From the NCBI GenBank assembly GCA_013286235.1, contig JABDGE010000003.1:1-64000 (forward strand): DNA of 64,000 nucleotides, written 5' to 3'. The translations under genes were made by a program, and so were the position numbers. The notes under the pieces are model-generated. The model saw only the letters and a program-made list of their open reading frames with translations. It searched no databases and had not been told where the DNA came from. Positions 1-8,961 of this stretch are shown in pieces; the stretch's first letter is position 1, and each line of letters starts with the position of its first letter. The stretch comes from Bacteroidota bacterium (lineage in GTDB: Bacteria > Bacteroidota > Bacteroidia > Sphingobacteriales > Sphingobacteriaceae).

Positions 1-498
1 ATAGGGTTTTCGTTCCAGAACAGCGCGCTGTACGACAGCATGACCGTGCGGAAAAATCTTGAGTTCCCGTTAGTGCGAAACCGCAGGGGTATTACGCGGA
101 AAGAAATTGATGATGCTGTTGAATCTGTGCTTGACGGTGTGGGCCTTTTGCAAACCATTAACCAGATGCCCGCGGAACTTTCAGGCGGCCAACGCAAGCG
201 GATCGGCATTGCGCGCACCCTCATACTTAACCCGGAGATCATGCTGTATGATGAACCGACGGCCGGCCTGGATCCGATCACCTGCACGGAAATCAATGAC
301 CTGATCAACAAAGTACAGCTAAAATACGACACGTCGTCTATCATCATCACGCACGATCTGACCTGCGCCAAGTCAACCGGCGACCGGGTTGCTATGTTGC
401 TCGACGGCAAATTTCAGCGTACGGGCTCTTTTGAAGAAGTATTCGATACGAAAGATGAGCGTGTTAAACGTTTTTTTGATTATAATTTTATTGAGTAA
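1..498 (+). CDS. ABC transporter ATP-binding protein, MlaF-like (5' end outside window)
   Basis: The reading frame is open from base 1, so the N-terminus with the Walker A loop lies upstream of the window. The 165 visible residues start at the Q-loop (FQNSALYDSMTV) and contain the signature LSGGQRKR near fragment residue 60, Walker B with catalytic Glu (MLYDEPTAGLDP, about 81-92) and the H-loop (ITHD, about 116-119). This is the catalytic half of an ABC ATPase. The MCE protein gene begins 17 bases downstream, which points to the MlaF subunit of a phospholipid/hydrophobic-ligand transporter acting between inner and outer membranes. The family assignment rests on the neighbour; the ABC ATPase call itself is secure. 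Confidence 0.93.
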   Translation: MGFSFQNSALYDSMTVRKNLEFPLVRNRRGITRKEIDDAVESVLDGVGLLQTINQMPAELSGGQRKRIGIARTLILNPEIMLYDEPTAGLDPITCTEINDLINKVQLKYDTSSIIITHDLTCAKSTGDRVAMLLDGKFQRTGSFEEVFDTKDERVKRFFDYNFIE

Positions 499-515
499 AA
501 AAATTTACCAAAATT

Positions 516-1502
516 ATGGCCTTCGCAGACAATAGAAAAGCGGTTACGGTAGGGATATTCCTTGCGCTCGCCCTCGTTATATTTATACTTGGGGTGTTTA
601 CCCTTGGCGGGCAACAAAAAAGCTTCGCAAAAAGTGTTTCGATCAGCGCCGTTTTTGACGATGTTTCGGGCCTGAAGAAGGGGAATGATGTTTGGTTTTC
701 GGGCGTGAAGGTGGGCACAATAAGCGAAATACGCTTTGTGGGTATTTCGCAGGTTGATGTAAGAATGCGGATCGACCAGGCTGTACAGCGGTTTATTCAT
801 ACCAATTCGGGTGTACATATTGGGTCGGACGGATTGATCGGCAACCGGATTATAGTCATTGAGGGCGGCAGCTCCGATGCGCCCCCGATCAAAAATGGCA
901 CTTTTTTACAGGCTGAGAAACTCACGTCTACAGATGATATGCTAAAAACGCTCCAGATCAACAATGAAAACCTGGTGGCCATCACCCGTGATTTTAAGAC
1001 CTTGAGTCATGATATGGTTAGCGGCAAAGGGACCATTGGTGCGCTGATGGCTGATAATACCATGGCCAATCAATTGCGCGCCTCGATGAAAAATTTGCAG
1101 GCCGCCACCACCAGTGCAGCACAACTTGCGGTGCAGCTTAACCAGTTTGGCAACAAGCTGAACACCAAGGGCGGCCTTGCCGACAAATTCCTTACGGACA
1201 CGGCCACCTTTAACCGCATCAAAGCTGCCGCCGCCGAATTGCAGCAGGCTGCCAACAATGCCAACGTACTTACCAATAACTTAAACAAAGCAAGCAACAA
1301 GCTGAACAGCACCGACAATGCGCTCGGCGTTTTGTTAAACGACCCGAAAGGCGCCGCAGAAATTCAATCTACTTTAAATAACCTGCAGCAAAGTTCCGTT
1401 AAACTAAACGAAGACCTGGAGGCTGCACAGCACAATTTCTTACTAAAGGGCTTTTTCAAACAACAGGCGAAAGCAAAGGCGGACAGTTTGAAGAATAAAT
1501 AA
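516..1502 (+). CDS. MCE-domain substrate-binding protein (MlaD-like)
   Basis: 328 residues. A single membrane anchor lies at about residues 10-30 (VTVGIFLALALVIFILGVFTLGG), followed by one MCE domain (about 38-115, with the FDDVSGLKKGNDVWFSGVKVG segment typical of the family). A long Asn/Ala/Leu-rich helical region, about 140-315, contains repeated LNN/LNK elements and probably forms a coiled coil across the periplasm. MlaD-type proteins form rings that bind lipids for transport to or from the outer membrane. The gene follows the ATPase by 17 bases, so the two are probably co-transcribed; the permease would lie upstream of the window. A weak stop-proximal charged tail (KQQAKAKADSLKNK) closes the protein. 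Confidence 0.9.
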   Translation: MAFADNRKAVTVGIFLALALVIFILGVFTLGGQQKSFAKSVSISAVFDDVSGLKKGNDVWFSGVKVGTISEIRFVGISQVDVRMRIDQAVQRFIHTNSGVHIGSDGLIGNRIIVIEGGSSDAPPIKNGTFLQAEKLTSTDDMLKTLQINNENLVAITRDFKTLSHDMVSGKGTIGALMADNTMANQLRASMKNLQAATTSAAQLAVQLNQFGNKLNTKGGLADKFLTDTATFNRIKAAAAELQQAANNANVLTNNLNKASNKLNSTDNALGVLLNDPKGAAEIQSTLNNLQQSSVKLNEDLEAAQHNFLLKGFFKQQAKAKADSLKNK

Positions 1503-1625
1503 GTCCGGAAGATGGGAAGATAGGAGTTTGAAAGTTAGGTTGTCCGGGAGCTTGGGCGATGAAACAAAATCGATTTGTTGTTTATTAATTATAGTTTTAC
1601 TAATTTTCGAATAAAAAGAGCGGTA

Positions 1626-1790
1626 ATGATACACCTCATTATTGATAATAAGAAATACGTTCTTATTCCCAAGGAAAGCTACCAGGAACTAAAAAGGATA
1701 GCCGCCTTAAAGCGCGAGCCGGAAAAAACCCTTTCCGTTGAAGAAGCACGCGAATATAGTAAAGGTCTCATCAGAAAATTTTCGTTGTAA
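1626..1790 (+). CDS. Small antitoxin-like protein without a visible toxin
   Basis: 54 residues when started at the ATG at 1626. An ATG at 1575 in the same frame would add 17 residues (LFINYSFTNF...) that look like untranslated AT-rich leader. The product begins with a short beta segment (MIHLIIDNKKYVLIPKE) and continues with a helical charged region ending in SLVEEAREYSKGLIRKF-like sequence. This resembles the small Phd/AbrB-like antitoxin proteins common in Bacteroidota. No RelE/ParE-like gene is adjacent, so it is either an orphan antitoxin or a small regulator. A large inverted repeat starts 4 bases after the stop codon. Function is an inference from length and composition. Confidence 0.55.
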   Translation: MIHLIIDNKKYVLIPKESYQELKRIAALKREPEKTLSVEEAREYSKGLIRKFSL

Positions 1791-1793
1791 AAA

Positions 1794-1872
1794 GACTTCC
1801 GAAGTTTAACTCGGTATTGTTTTTTTCAAAGGCCTCGTTGAGGGCTTCGCCGTTTAAAAACTTCGGAAGTCT
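1794..1872. repeat. 15-bp inverted repeat with 49-base spacer
   Basis: AGACTTCCGAAGTTT at 1794-1808 is matched exactly by its reverse complement at 1858-1872. It lies between the small antitoxin-like gene and the flotillin-like gene, which ends from the other side, so it could serve as a bidirectional terminator. Related AGACTT...AAGTCT elements occur at 10840-10884 and 25894-25922, so it looks like a dispersed repeat family. The following stretch 1873-1998 holds short iterations of CTTTCGGACTTTCGG and no gene. Confidence 0.75.
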
Positions 1873-1998
1873 GATTCTGGTATTTAAGTCAAGTTCCGGA
1901 AAATGAGCCTAAACGAGAGCCCATTCTATCTCACATCTCATATCTTTTTCCCTCTTTAGTCTTTCGGACTTTCGGACTTTTTCATATCTCTTCCTGCT

Positions 1999-3921
1999 TT
2001 AGTCTTTCGGCTTTCCGCTTTCAGCTTTCGACTGCTTTCCGCTTTCACCTTTTTCACGCCCGGATTCATTGGCTTTCTGCAGCTTCTTAAGCATCTCATT
2101 ACCGATCAGCGCATCAATGATGCCGTTGCCGCCACCATCTTTACCGCTCACCAATATTTCAGGCACCAATTTAATTCCGTTGGTGGCTAAGGCCTCCGCT
2201 ACGCGGACAATAGCGTATTGCTCGGTACCCATGGCCTGCGTTTTTTGGCGGGTAACTTCGGCCTCGGCCAAACCGACAGCCCTGATCTTTGAGGCCTCGG
2301 CGCTGCCATTAACTTCGGTTGCGTTGGCGTCAGCTTTGGCGTTTACCGTTTTCGCCTCGGCATCAGCCCTGGCTATCGTAATGCGCACTTCGGCGTCGGC
2401 TGTCGCGTTGATGGTTTTAGCCTCGGCTTCACCTTTTGAGGCTGCGACTTTCGAAGCCGCCATCTGCGTGTTGATCTCCACCTGCCGGGTTGATTTTACC
2501 ACTTCAGGCTGCATATCGGCGCCGGCCCGAGCGCTTTCAAATTCTTTACGCTCAATCTGTGCATTTCGCTGAATCTCGTAAGTGACTTTTTCCTGTTCCG
2601 CAATTTTACGGTCGGTAAGGGTTTTCATTAAAGCAGCCGGCGGCACGATGTCCCCTATCAGGGTATCCACGCCTACCACGTTGTAGTCATTCAGCACCTT
2701 GCTGATATGCATTTTAGCATCAGTTTGACGCTGTATACGATTAGCCAAAAATTCAATAACGTCACTCTTTTGGGCCGAGTTACGGAAATAGTTGGCAATA
2801 GTTGGCTCAAGTACCTGCGACACCAAATTTTTCATATTACCGAAACGGGCAATAACTTTCGGCGCTTCGTTTCGGGGGATATGGATGATCTGTGAAACGT
2901 CGAGGTTGAAGGTAAAACCATCCGAAGAACGTACCGTGATGGTGCATAGGTTCTTATCCAGTTCATGCGCTTCCGTACGGCTGTCGGCCCAATTTAAAAC
3001 AATATTGGTTGTGGGTACAATCTCAACCGCATGCGTATAAATATTTACAGGATGCTTGCCGGGGTCGAGCGGCTGATCCCAAACACCTTTCTGGTTGCGC
3101 TTTACTATATTGCCATGTTTGAAGCTGTCGCCGCTGGTATCGGTTCCTTCCGGACCCACAAACGAGTTCACCACGCCAACATAACCTATCGGGATATAGA
3201 TCATATCCACCTGCTCCACCAGTACAAACCAGGGGTTAAGGAAATAGGTACCCGCCAGGATCACGTCTTCCTGCAGGCCTTTCATACCACCGGCATTGAT
3301 AAAAGCGATCGGATCCTGGAAGTTTTTATGACCCGGCACCGATACACCTGCTATTTCGCCTTTTTCGAGCGGCTCGCCGTCGAGTGTGGTTATGATGCCC
3401 ACCTTGTTCTCATGGATCTGGGTGACGTTCACCATTTCGATATCAAACAAAAAGGGGTTGATACGGTAACTACCCGGCGTAAGAAACGCTGCCTGCGGTC
3501 CCTTTTGACCCTTGTTGTTTAAGAAGGAAACGGCATCCTGGAATTTATCACAATCAACAGGCTTACCAAGTACACGGCCGGTATCCATCGAAGCGCCGTC
3601 CTTAGCCTTTACAAGGCCAAGCTTACCCTGCTCAATGATGGTAAACGGGGCCATAATAATGTTGTATTGCCATGGCCACATGCCCCAATACAGGCCCGGC
3701 GCCAAAGCCCTGGCCTGCATACCGGCTTCGCCATTGATGGCGATGATGCGGCCATCCGGAAGGCGTTTCTCGCCTGTAAGGGCGTATTTCTTAATCACAA
3801 GGCCTATGCGGTCGTCAGGAACGATCACCATGCCGAAAAATACGCGCAGCACAAATTTGTACAGCAGCAAAAGAACTACGACAGGCACAGCCCACCATAG
3901 CATTTCTACATAATTGTTCAT
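1999..3921 (-). CDS. Flotillin-like SPFH/band-7 membrane protein
   Basis: 640 residues. An N-terminal membrane segment (about 7-30) is followed by beta-rich repeats with two 'GxxxxPGxY' type segments, an SPFH/band-7 domain (about 290-440) and a long Ala/Glu-rich coiled coil (about 450-590, with repeats such as KGEAEAKTINATADAEV). This layout is that of flotillin-type scaffold proteins that oligomerise at the inner membrane and organise membrane microdomains. The last 25 residues (SGREKGESGKQSKAESGK) are low-complexity and are encoded by the same CTTTCGG/CTTTCCGC iterations that continue downstream of the gene, so the tail may have been extended by repeat expansion. The gene is alone in this orientation. 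Its cargo or partner cannot be told from sequence. Confidence 0.9.
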   Translation of the reverse strand: MNNYVEMLWWAVPVVVLLLLYKFVLRVFFGMVIVPDDRIGLVIKKYALTGEKRLPDGRIIAINGEAGMQARALAPGLYWGMWPWQYNIIMAPFTIIEQGKLGLVKAKDGASMDTGRVLGKPVDCDKFQDAVSFLNNKGQKGPQAAFLTPGSYRINPFLFDIEMVNVTQIHENKVGIITTLDGEPLEKGEIAGVSVPGHKNFQDPIAFINAGGMKGLQEDVILAGTYFLNPWFVLVEQVDMIYIPIGYVGVVNSFVGPEGTDTSGDSFKHGNIVKRNQKGVWDQPLDPGKHPVNIYTHAVEIVPTTNIVLNWADSRTEAHELDKNLCTITVRSSDGFTFNLDVSQIIHIPRNEAPKVIARFGNMKNLVSQVLEPTIANYFRNSAQKSDVIEFLANRIQRQTDAKMHISKVLNDYNVVGVDTLIGDIVPPAALMKTLTDRKIAEQEKVTYEIQRNAQIERKEFESARAGADMQPEVVKSTRQVEINTQMAASKVAASKGEAEAKTINATADAEVRITIARADAEAKTVNAKADANATEVNGSAEASKIRAVGLAEAEVTRQKTQAMGTEQYAIVRVAEALATNGIKLVPEILVSGKDGGGNGIIDALIGNEMLKKLQKANESGREKGESGKQSKAESGKPKD

Positions 3922-4184
3922 TTTTTTAGATGAATTTTTTGATTTTTTAACGGAACCCTTAGGTGCGGGCCCTCACAATACCCTACAGCATCTATTTGTG
4001 GTAACCTGGCTGTATAGTGATGATTGGACGGCAAAGGCCTAAAATTGTTACCGCAATTCGTAAAAAAATTAAGCCTGATAGCCACAGTTCTTAAAATAAT
4101 TTTCATGCCGGGATAAACATTTAGCAGACCGAAGCGGTTTAACCTTTAATCAATCCCATCTGCTAACGGTTTAACAAAATCGCC

Positions 4185-4346
4185 ATGACAAAAACAGGAA
4201 AACCATCGGAAGGTGAAAAAATAAAGAATGAGAATCACGGCCTGAACAAACGGAATGAAATTAAGACTGACTACCCGTTAAGCGAAAAAGATGCTGTGAA
4301 ACAGGCGGAGGACCGTATGCGAAAAGCCAGGAAAGCCGAAACATAA
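4185..4346 (+). CDS. Small hydrophilic protein, 53 residues, unknown function
   Basis: An ATG at 4185 opens a 53-codon frame ending in TAA at 4344-4346. The product (MTKTGKPSEGEKIKNENHG...) is rich in Lys, Glu, Asn and Arg with no hydrophobic segment, and ends in a helical charged stretch (QAEDRMRKARKAE). Small Lys/Glu-rich proteins of this kind are common in Sphingobacteriaceae, but I cannot name a family. It lies divergently from the flotillin-like gene (264 bases between starts). Composition is protein-like and unlike the surrounding repeats, which is the main reason to accept it. Confidence 0.5.
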   Translation: MTKTGKPSEGEKIKNENHGLNKRNEIKTDYPLSEKDAVKQAEDRMRKARKAET

Positions 4347-4826
4347 AGCCCTTATCTTAGACTTCCATATAACTAAAGTTATTCTCTATAGAAACGTCAG
4401 ATGCAGCGTCTTTCGGTCTTCCGGACTTACTGACTTCCGGACTTCCATATAACTAAAGTCTAAAGTATAACCGCTAAGTGTGTAGAGCCACAGAATCTTA
4501 ATATTTTGTGCATGTTTCCTCTGTGTTCTCTGTGCCTCCTCCGGGACCTCCGTGTTTAAAACGCACTTCTAAGAGTTATCCGCCAGCTGGCGGACATCAG
4601 GCCCTTATTTTAGACTTCTGTATAACTAAAGTTATTTAGGCCGAAACGTCAGTCGCAGCTTCTTCCGGTCCCGATAGCTATCGGGATCCGGACTTCCGGA
4701 CTTCCGGACTTTCCGACTTCCGGACTTTCCAACGCGTAACTTTTTCGTGCATTTCCGCTCCTTAGAACTTCGATTAAGCTTTTTATCTAAATTTCCTTAA
4801 CTTTCAATTTTATAAACCATTTCGCC
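4347..4826. repeat. Repeat-dense intergenic region
   Basis: No gene is seen in these 480 bases. They hold a direct duplication: a segment starting GCCCTTAT at 4348 and running to about 4420 recurs at 4601-4668 (shared blocks include AGACTTC, ATAACTAAAGTTATT and AACGTCAG), plus a third partial copy of CTTCCATATAACTAAAGT at 4440-4460. There are two palindromes, TCCGCCAGCTGGCGGA (4579-4594) and TCCCGATAGCTATCGGGA (4669-4686), and iterations of ACTTCCGG around 4425-4450 and 4688-4730. The last 90 bases would carry the promoter of the following transporter gene. Confidence 0.75.
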
Positions 4827-5825
4827 ATGTTTATTATTGAGAGTTACGCTGCGGCCGTTGCCTGCTGCATTATCACCATGCTATGCTGGGGCTCCTGGGC
4901 CAACACGCAAAAACTCGCTGCAAGCCACTGGCGTTTTGAGTTGTTTTACTGGGATTGTGTTTTAGGAATACTTTTATTTGCACTGATCCTGGCCTTTACC
5001 CTGGGCAGCACCGGAACAGGCGGTCGGTCGTTTTTGAGCGATCTTGCCCAGGCTGACGGCAAGAATATAGGGTTGGCGCTCATCGGCGGAATCATTTTTA
5101 ATGCGGCTAACATTTTGCTGGGCGCAGCCATTGCCATTGCCGGTATGGCTGTAGCTTTCCCTGTGGGCATTGGCCTGGCCCTGGTTATCGGCGTCCTGGT
5201 GAATTATGCGGCTAACCCGGTTGGCAGTCAGTCAACTTTGTTTGGAGGTGTCGCGCTCATCGTTGTAGCCATACTTTTAAATGCCTATGCTTACCGGCGA
5301 ATGCAATCGGCCAGCAAGCAGACTTCGGTAAAAGGGCTGCTGCTGGCAGTGGTAGCGGGCGTTTTAATGGGTTTCTTTTACAAATACGTAGCGGGCAGCA
5401 TGTTCAGCAATTTCAGCCTGCCCGAATCCGGTAAGCTAAGTCCTTACACGGCCGTTGTTGTTTTTAGTGTGGGAATTTTGTTGAGCAACTTCGCGTTCAA
5501 CACGCTGCTGATGAAGCGACCCTTTGTTGGGGCGCCGGTGGGATTTGACAGTTATTTTAAAGGGGGTTTTAAGAACCACGTAACAGGGCTGCTGGGTGGA
5601 TCGATCTGGTGTTTGGGCATGTCGTTCAGCATTATTGCATCGGGTAAGGCAGGGCCTGCCATTTCCTATGGATTAGGACAGGGCGCTACGGTTATTGCCG
5701 CTCTGTGGGGCATATTTATTTGGAAAGAATTTCGCAATGCGCCGAAGGGAACCAGCGGCGTGCTAAACCTGATGCTGCTTTTTTATGTGGCGGGTTTGGG
5801 ATTGCTGGTTTACGCGGGGATGTAG
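4827..5825 (+). CDS. GRP/DMT-superfamily sugar transporter
   Basis: 332 residues, almost entirely hydrophobic, with about ten predicted membrane segments starting at residue 8 (AAVACCIITMLCWGSWANTQ). The N-terminal motif WGSWANTQKL and the pattern of two five-helix halves fit the GRP (glucose/ribose porter) branch of the drug/metabolite transporter superfamily, often labelled in Bacteroidota as DMT permease. The ribokinase gene begins 155 bases downstream in the same orientation, which suggests that the substrate is ribose or another pentose or nucleoside-derived sugar. Substrate is inferred from context only; the transporter class is well supported. Confidence 0.85.
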   Translation: MFIIESYAAAVACCIITMLCWGSWANTQKLAASHWRFELFYWDCVLGILLFALILAFTLGSTGTGGRSFLSDLAQADGKNIGLALIGGIIFNAANILLGAAIAIAGMAVAFPVGIGLALVIGVLVNYAANPVGSQSTLFGGVALIVVAILLNAYAYRRMQSASKQTSVKGLLLAVVAGVLMGFFYKYVAGSMFSNFSLPESGKLSPYTAVVVFSVGILLSNFAFNTLLMKRPFVGAPVGFDSYFKGGFKNHVTGLLGGSIWCLGMSFSIIASGKAGPAISYGLGQGATVIAALWGIFIWKEFRNAPKGTSGVLNLMLLFYVAGLGLLVYAGM

Positions 5826-5980
5826 GGCGGAAGCAGTTGGCGGTTGGCAGTGGGCAGTGTGGCTGTTGGGCAGTGGGCAGTAACACAAAATTGATATAGG
5901 AAGATAGTTGGTTGATTTGGCGGCAATGGTGGCCTTGCTTGAATTACACCGGGTAAAGGGAAATTATAGTTAGAAATTAC

Positions 5981-6889
5981 ATGAGACCATATATCCTTGT
6001 TATTGGCAGCTCAAATACTGACATGGTTGTGAAGGCTGACCGCTTACCGCTGCCGGGTGAAACTATTTTAGGCGGAAGATTTATAATGGCCGCGGGTGGC
6101 AAAGGCGCCAACCAGGCCGTTGCTGCGGCACGGCTGGGCGCCGATGTGGTTTTTATCGTGAAGGTGGGCGACGACCTGTTTGGTAGACAGGCTATTGAAA
6201 ATTTTAAAGCCGATGGCATCGTAACCGATTATGTGATAACCGACCCGGTGAACCCATCGGGTGTGGCTCTGATAACTGTTGACGAAAATGCTGAAAACTG
6301 TATCGTCGTTGCTTCGGGTGCGAACGCGGCGCTAATGCCGGCCGATTTGGATCGCGCAATGGAAGTGATAAAAAACGCTTCGCTGGTACTGATGCAGTTG
6401 GAAATTCCGCTGGAGACCGTAAAATATGTTGCCGGATTGGCAGCCCAAAACGGCGTAAAACTGATCTTAAATCCCGCGCCGGCATGCGCACAGGATGATG
6501 AATTGCTAAGCAAGATATCCATCATCACACCCAATCAAAAAGAAACGGAGATGCTGACCGGAATTAAAATTACCGGCCGGGATAGCGCCGAAACAGGTGC
6601 CAAAGCCCTTGCGGCAAAGGGAATTGAAACGGTAATTGTTACCATGGGTTCCGAAGGTGCTCTGTTGCTAACAGGCGGCCAGTTCGATTGGATCCCGGCA
6701 AGGGTTGTTAAGGCTACCGATACAACTGCAGCCGGCGACGTTTTTAACGGCGCCCTCGCTGTTGCGCTTTCGGAGGGAAAAGGTGTTAAGGAAGCCGTGG
6801 TGTTCGCTTGCTCGGCGGCAGCCCTGTCGGTAACAAAAATGGGAGCCCAATCTTCGGCGCCGATCCGAAGTGAGGTGGATGGGTTTTAA
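5981..6889 (+). CDS. rbsK: Ribokinase (PfkB family)
   Basis: 302 residues, the usual length for RbsK. The protein phosphorylates D-ribose to ribose 5-phosphate in the cytoplasm. The substrate-binding loop GGKGANQA is at residues 39-46, the early NTD motif (SSNTDMVVK) at 11-19, and the C-terminal PfkB signature DTTAAGDVFNGA starts at Asp247 with the catalytic base Asp253. The gene lies between the sugar transporter upstream and GH127/GH51 enzymes downstream, so it probably handles the pentose taken up by the transporter. No regulator gene is adjacent. PfkB specificity for ribose versus other sugars is inferred from the GGKGANQA/DTTAAGD pattern and length. Confidence 0.9.
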   Translation: MRPYILVIGSSNTDMVVKADRLPLPGETILGGRFIMAAGGKGANQAVAAARLGADVVFIVKVGDDLFGRQAIENFKADGIVTDYVITDPVNPSGVALITVDENAENCIVVASGANAALMPADLDRAMEVIKNASLVLMQLEIPLETVKYVAGLAAQNGVKLILNPAPACAQDDELLSKISIITPNQKETEMLTGIKITGRDSAETGAKALAAKGIETVIVTMGSEGALLLTGGQFDWIPARVVKATDTTAAGDVFNGALAVALSEGKGVKEAVVFACSAAALSVTKMGAQSSAPIRSEVDGF

Positions 6890-6908
6890 GGTTGGCGATT
6901 AGTCTGAA

Positions 6909-6926
6909 TCCCGATAGCTACCGGGA
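6909..6926. repeat. Imperfect copy of the 18-bp GATAGCTATC palindrome
   Basis: TCCCGATAGCTACCGGGA differs by one base from the palindrome TCCCGATAGCTATCGGGA found intact at 4669-4686, 21278-21295 and within 22000-22035. It lies 20 bases after the ribokinase stop codon and may act as a transcription terminator. Confidence 0.7.
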
Positions 6927-6960
6927 GCTAAAGAAGATGCACATATTTAACCAGAAACTA

Positions 6961-7084
6961 ATTCGTGAAATTCGACTAAATTCGTGCTAATTAGTGTTAA
7001 TTAAATTCGTGAAATTCGTCAAAATTCGAGCCAATTGGTGTTAATTAAATTCGTGAATTCGTCAAAATTCGTGTTAATTAGTGT
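6961..7084. repeat. Three tandem imperfect 44-bp repeats
   Basis: Units start at 6961, 7005 and 7049, each reading about ATTCGTGAAATTCG ... TTAATTAA. The spacing is exactly 44 bases between unit starts. The array occupies the whole leader of the GH127 gene and the third unit runs into its start region, so promoter or translation signals may lie inside the repeats. Confidence 0.85.
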
Positions 7085-7089
7085 TTATA

Positions 7090-8961
7090 ATGAAAAAATT
7101 GCTGTTGCTGTTATTGTTGGGTAGCACTTTGGTTAATGCCAAAACAGATAGCCGTGGTGTCAGGGTGATTGTTTTCAAAAATGCCGGGACCGCCGATTCC
7201 ATCAAACTTTACGGTCCGATCATCCCAAATAAAATCCCTGATCAGTATATTCCTGCCTATGAACAAAACATCGGCGGATACCTGGGCTACCGGCTTGATG
7301 TTAACCTCGAAAAGCGGTTACTACAGATTGACTCTGCGACCCTCCTGTCGGGGTTCAGGCATCGGCCGGGGGCGCAGACATGGATCGGCGAGCATGTGGG
7401 GAAGTTCCTGTTTTCTGCCTCAAAAACTTATGCCTACTCGCATGATCCGCGCATCAAACACCTGATGGATGATATGGTGCGGAAATACATTGTGTGCCAG
7501 ATGCCCGACGGCTACCTCGGGACTTACGTGTACAAAGACCGCTGGACCGACTGGGACGTGTGGGCGCATAAATATGCCATCATCGGTCTGCTGAATTACT
7601 ATTCGGTAACCGGCTATAAACCCGCCCTCGAAACGGCCGAACGCGCCGCCGACCTTATTTGCCGCACATTTGGCGACGAGCCGGGCAAACGTGATCTGAT
7701 GCTGGCCGGTGAACATAACGGCCTCGCGCCGGGCAGCATCCTCGAGCCGATGGTGGATTTGTACCGTTATACCGGAAACACTACCTACCTCGATTTTTGC
7801 AAGTATATATTGCGCGCCTATGAACAGCCTGACGGACCTCGCGTCATCGGCCAGCTGGAAAAGTATGGCGATGTGACCAAAGTTGGTGATGCCAAGGCTT
7901 ATGAAATGCTCTCCTGCTTTTTGGGCATCCTGAAATACTATAAGCTTACCGGCGAAGAAAAATACCTTACTCTTTTGCAAACAGCCTGGACCGATATCAC
8001 CCAGCACCGGCTATACATCACCGGCACCGCCAGCGATCATGAAGTATTTGTGCAAACCGGTGTCCTAAAAGCTACCAATGCCGACGATATGGGCGAAGGC
8101 TGCGTCACGGTAACATGGATACAGTTTAACCTGCAGTTGCTGCAAATTACAGGCGATATTAAATATGCCGGCGAGCTGGAGCGCTCGGTGTACAACCACC
8201 TGTTGGCAGCCGAAAACCCGGAAACCGGTTGTGTAAGCTATTATACGGCTTTGCAGGGCGTAAAACCCTACCGCTGCGACCAGGGTTATTCCTGTTGCCT
8301 GTCCAGCGTACCCCGGGGCATCTCGCTGATACCCGAAATGATCAGCGGTAAAATTGGGGGGACATTTACCACGTTGATGTATGAAAACGCCGAGTCAAAC
8401 GCGCAAATAGTTGCCGATGACCACAACAACGTTACGCTGAACGTAAAATCGATGACCAACTTCCCCTTGGATGGGAAAATTATTTATGTAGTGAACCCCT
8501 CACAAGCGGCAAAATTTAGCCTGGATTTTAGGGTGCCTGCATGGTCGGCGAATTTTATTGCGAAGGTCGGTACAGATAGCTATCCAGGAAAGAAGGGTGC
8601 GTTGCTCACGATAAACCGCAGCTGGAGCGCCGGTGATAAAATCGAGATTACTTTCGATATGCCGGTTGAGGTATTGCCCGGTGGTATCTCCTATCCCAAT
8701 TCGATTGCGATCAAACGGGGTCCGCAGGTGTTAGCTATCGACAAAAGCATTAACGGCGGACTAGCAAGCCTAAAGACGGTGCGGTTTGCCAAAGGCGGAC
8801 AACTCACCTACGCCGGTGGCGCTTTACCGGCTGACTGGGACTGGAAGGAAGCATTTTACGCGGAAATGAAGGTAAACAACGTCGCTCGAAAAGTGATGCT
8901 GGTGCCGTTTTCCGAAGCGAGCCAAAAAAGCGGGGATATGGAGGTGTGGATAAGGAAGTAA
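7090..8961 (+). CDS. GH127-family beta-L-arabinofuranosidase-like glycosidase, secreted
   Basis: 623 residues from the ATG at 7090; a GTG at 7081 is possible but would put three residues before the Lys-Lys signal start. A signal peptide (MKKLLLLLLLGSTLVNA) sends the protein to the periplasm or outer surface. The body is the (alpha/alpha)6-barrel DUF1680 family. The Zn-thiolate catalytic site known from the Bifidobacterium enzyme HypBA1 (Glu338, Cys340, Cys417, Cys418) is matched by Glu336-Gly-Cys338 (GEGC) and Cys402-Cys403 (YSCC). The family hydrolyses beta-L-arabinofuranosides, with related members active on other pentoses. With the oppositely oriented GH51 gene downstream, it suggests breakdown of arabinose-containing plant polymers. 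Confidence 0.9.
   Translation: MKKLLLLLLLGSTLVNAKTDSRGVRVIVFKNAGTADSIKLYGPIIPNKIPDQYIPAYEQNIGGYLGYRLDVNLEKRLLQIDSATLLSGFRHRPGAQTWIGEHVGKFLFSASKTYAYSHDPRIKHLMDDMVRKYIVCQMPDGYLGTYVYKDRWTDWDVWAHKYAIIGLLNYYSVTGYKPALETAERAADLICRTFGDEPGKRDLMLAGEHNGLAPGSILEPMVDLYRYTGNTTYLDFCKYILRAYEQPDGPRVIGQLEKYGDVTKVGDAKAYEMLSCFLGILKYYKLTGEEKYLTLLQTAWTDITQHRLYITGTASDHEVFVQTGVLKATNADDMGEGCVTVTWIQFNLQLLQITGDIKYAGELERSVYNHLLAAENPETGCVSYYTALQGVKPYRCDQGYSCCLSSVPRGISLIPEMISGKIGGTFTTLMYENAESNAQIVADDHNNVTLNVKSMTNFPLDGKIIYVVNPSQAAKFSLDFRVPAWSANFIAKVGTDSYPGKKGALLTINRSWSAGDKIEITFDMPVEVLPGGISYPNSIAIKRGPQVLAIDKSINGGLASLKTVRFAKGGQLTYAGGALPADWDWKEAFYAEMKVNNVARKVMLVPFSEASQKSGDMEVWIRK

Noticed and set aside
2069-2572. 167-codon plus-strand frame opposite the flotillin-like gene
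   Set aside because: Lies wholly antisense to the Ala/Glu-rich coiled coil; Ser/Ala-rich composition is typical of such shadows.
3031-3522. 163-codon plus-strand frame inside the flotillin-like gene
   Set aside because: Antisense shadow; His/Tyr-rich without domain character.
3918-4106. 62-codon minus-strand frame just before the flotillin-like gene
   Set aside because: No homology-like motif, overlaps the next start codon, and fits the leader of that gene better.
7420-8007. 195-codon minus-strand frame inside the GH127 gene
   Set aside because: Antisense to a gene with verified catalytic residues; no supporting motif.
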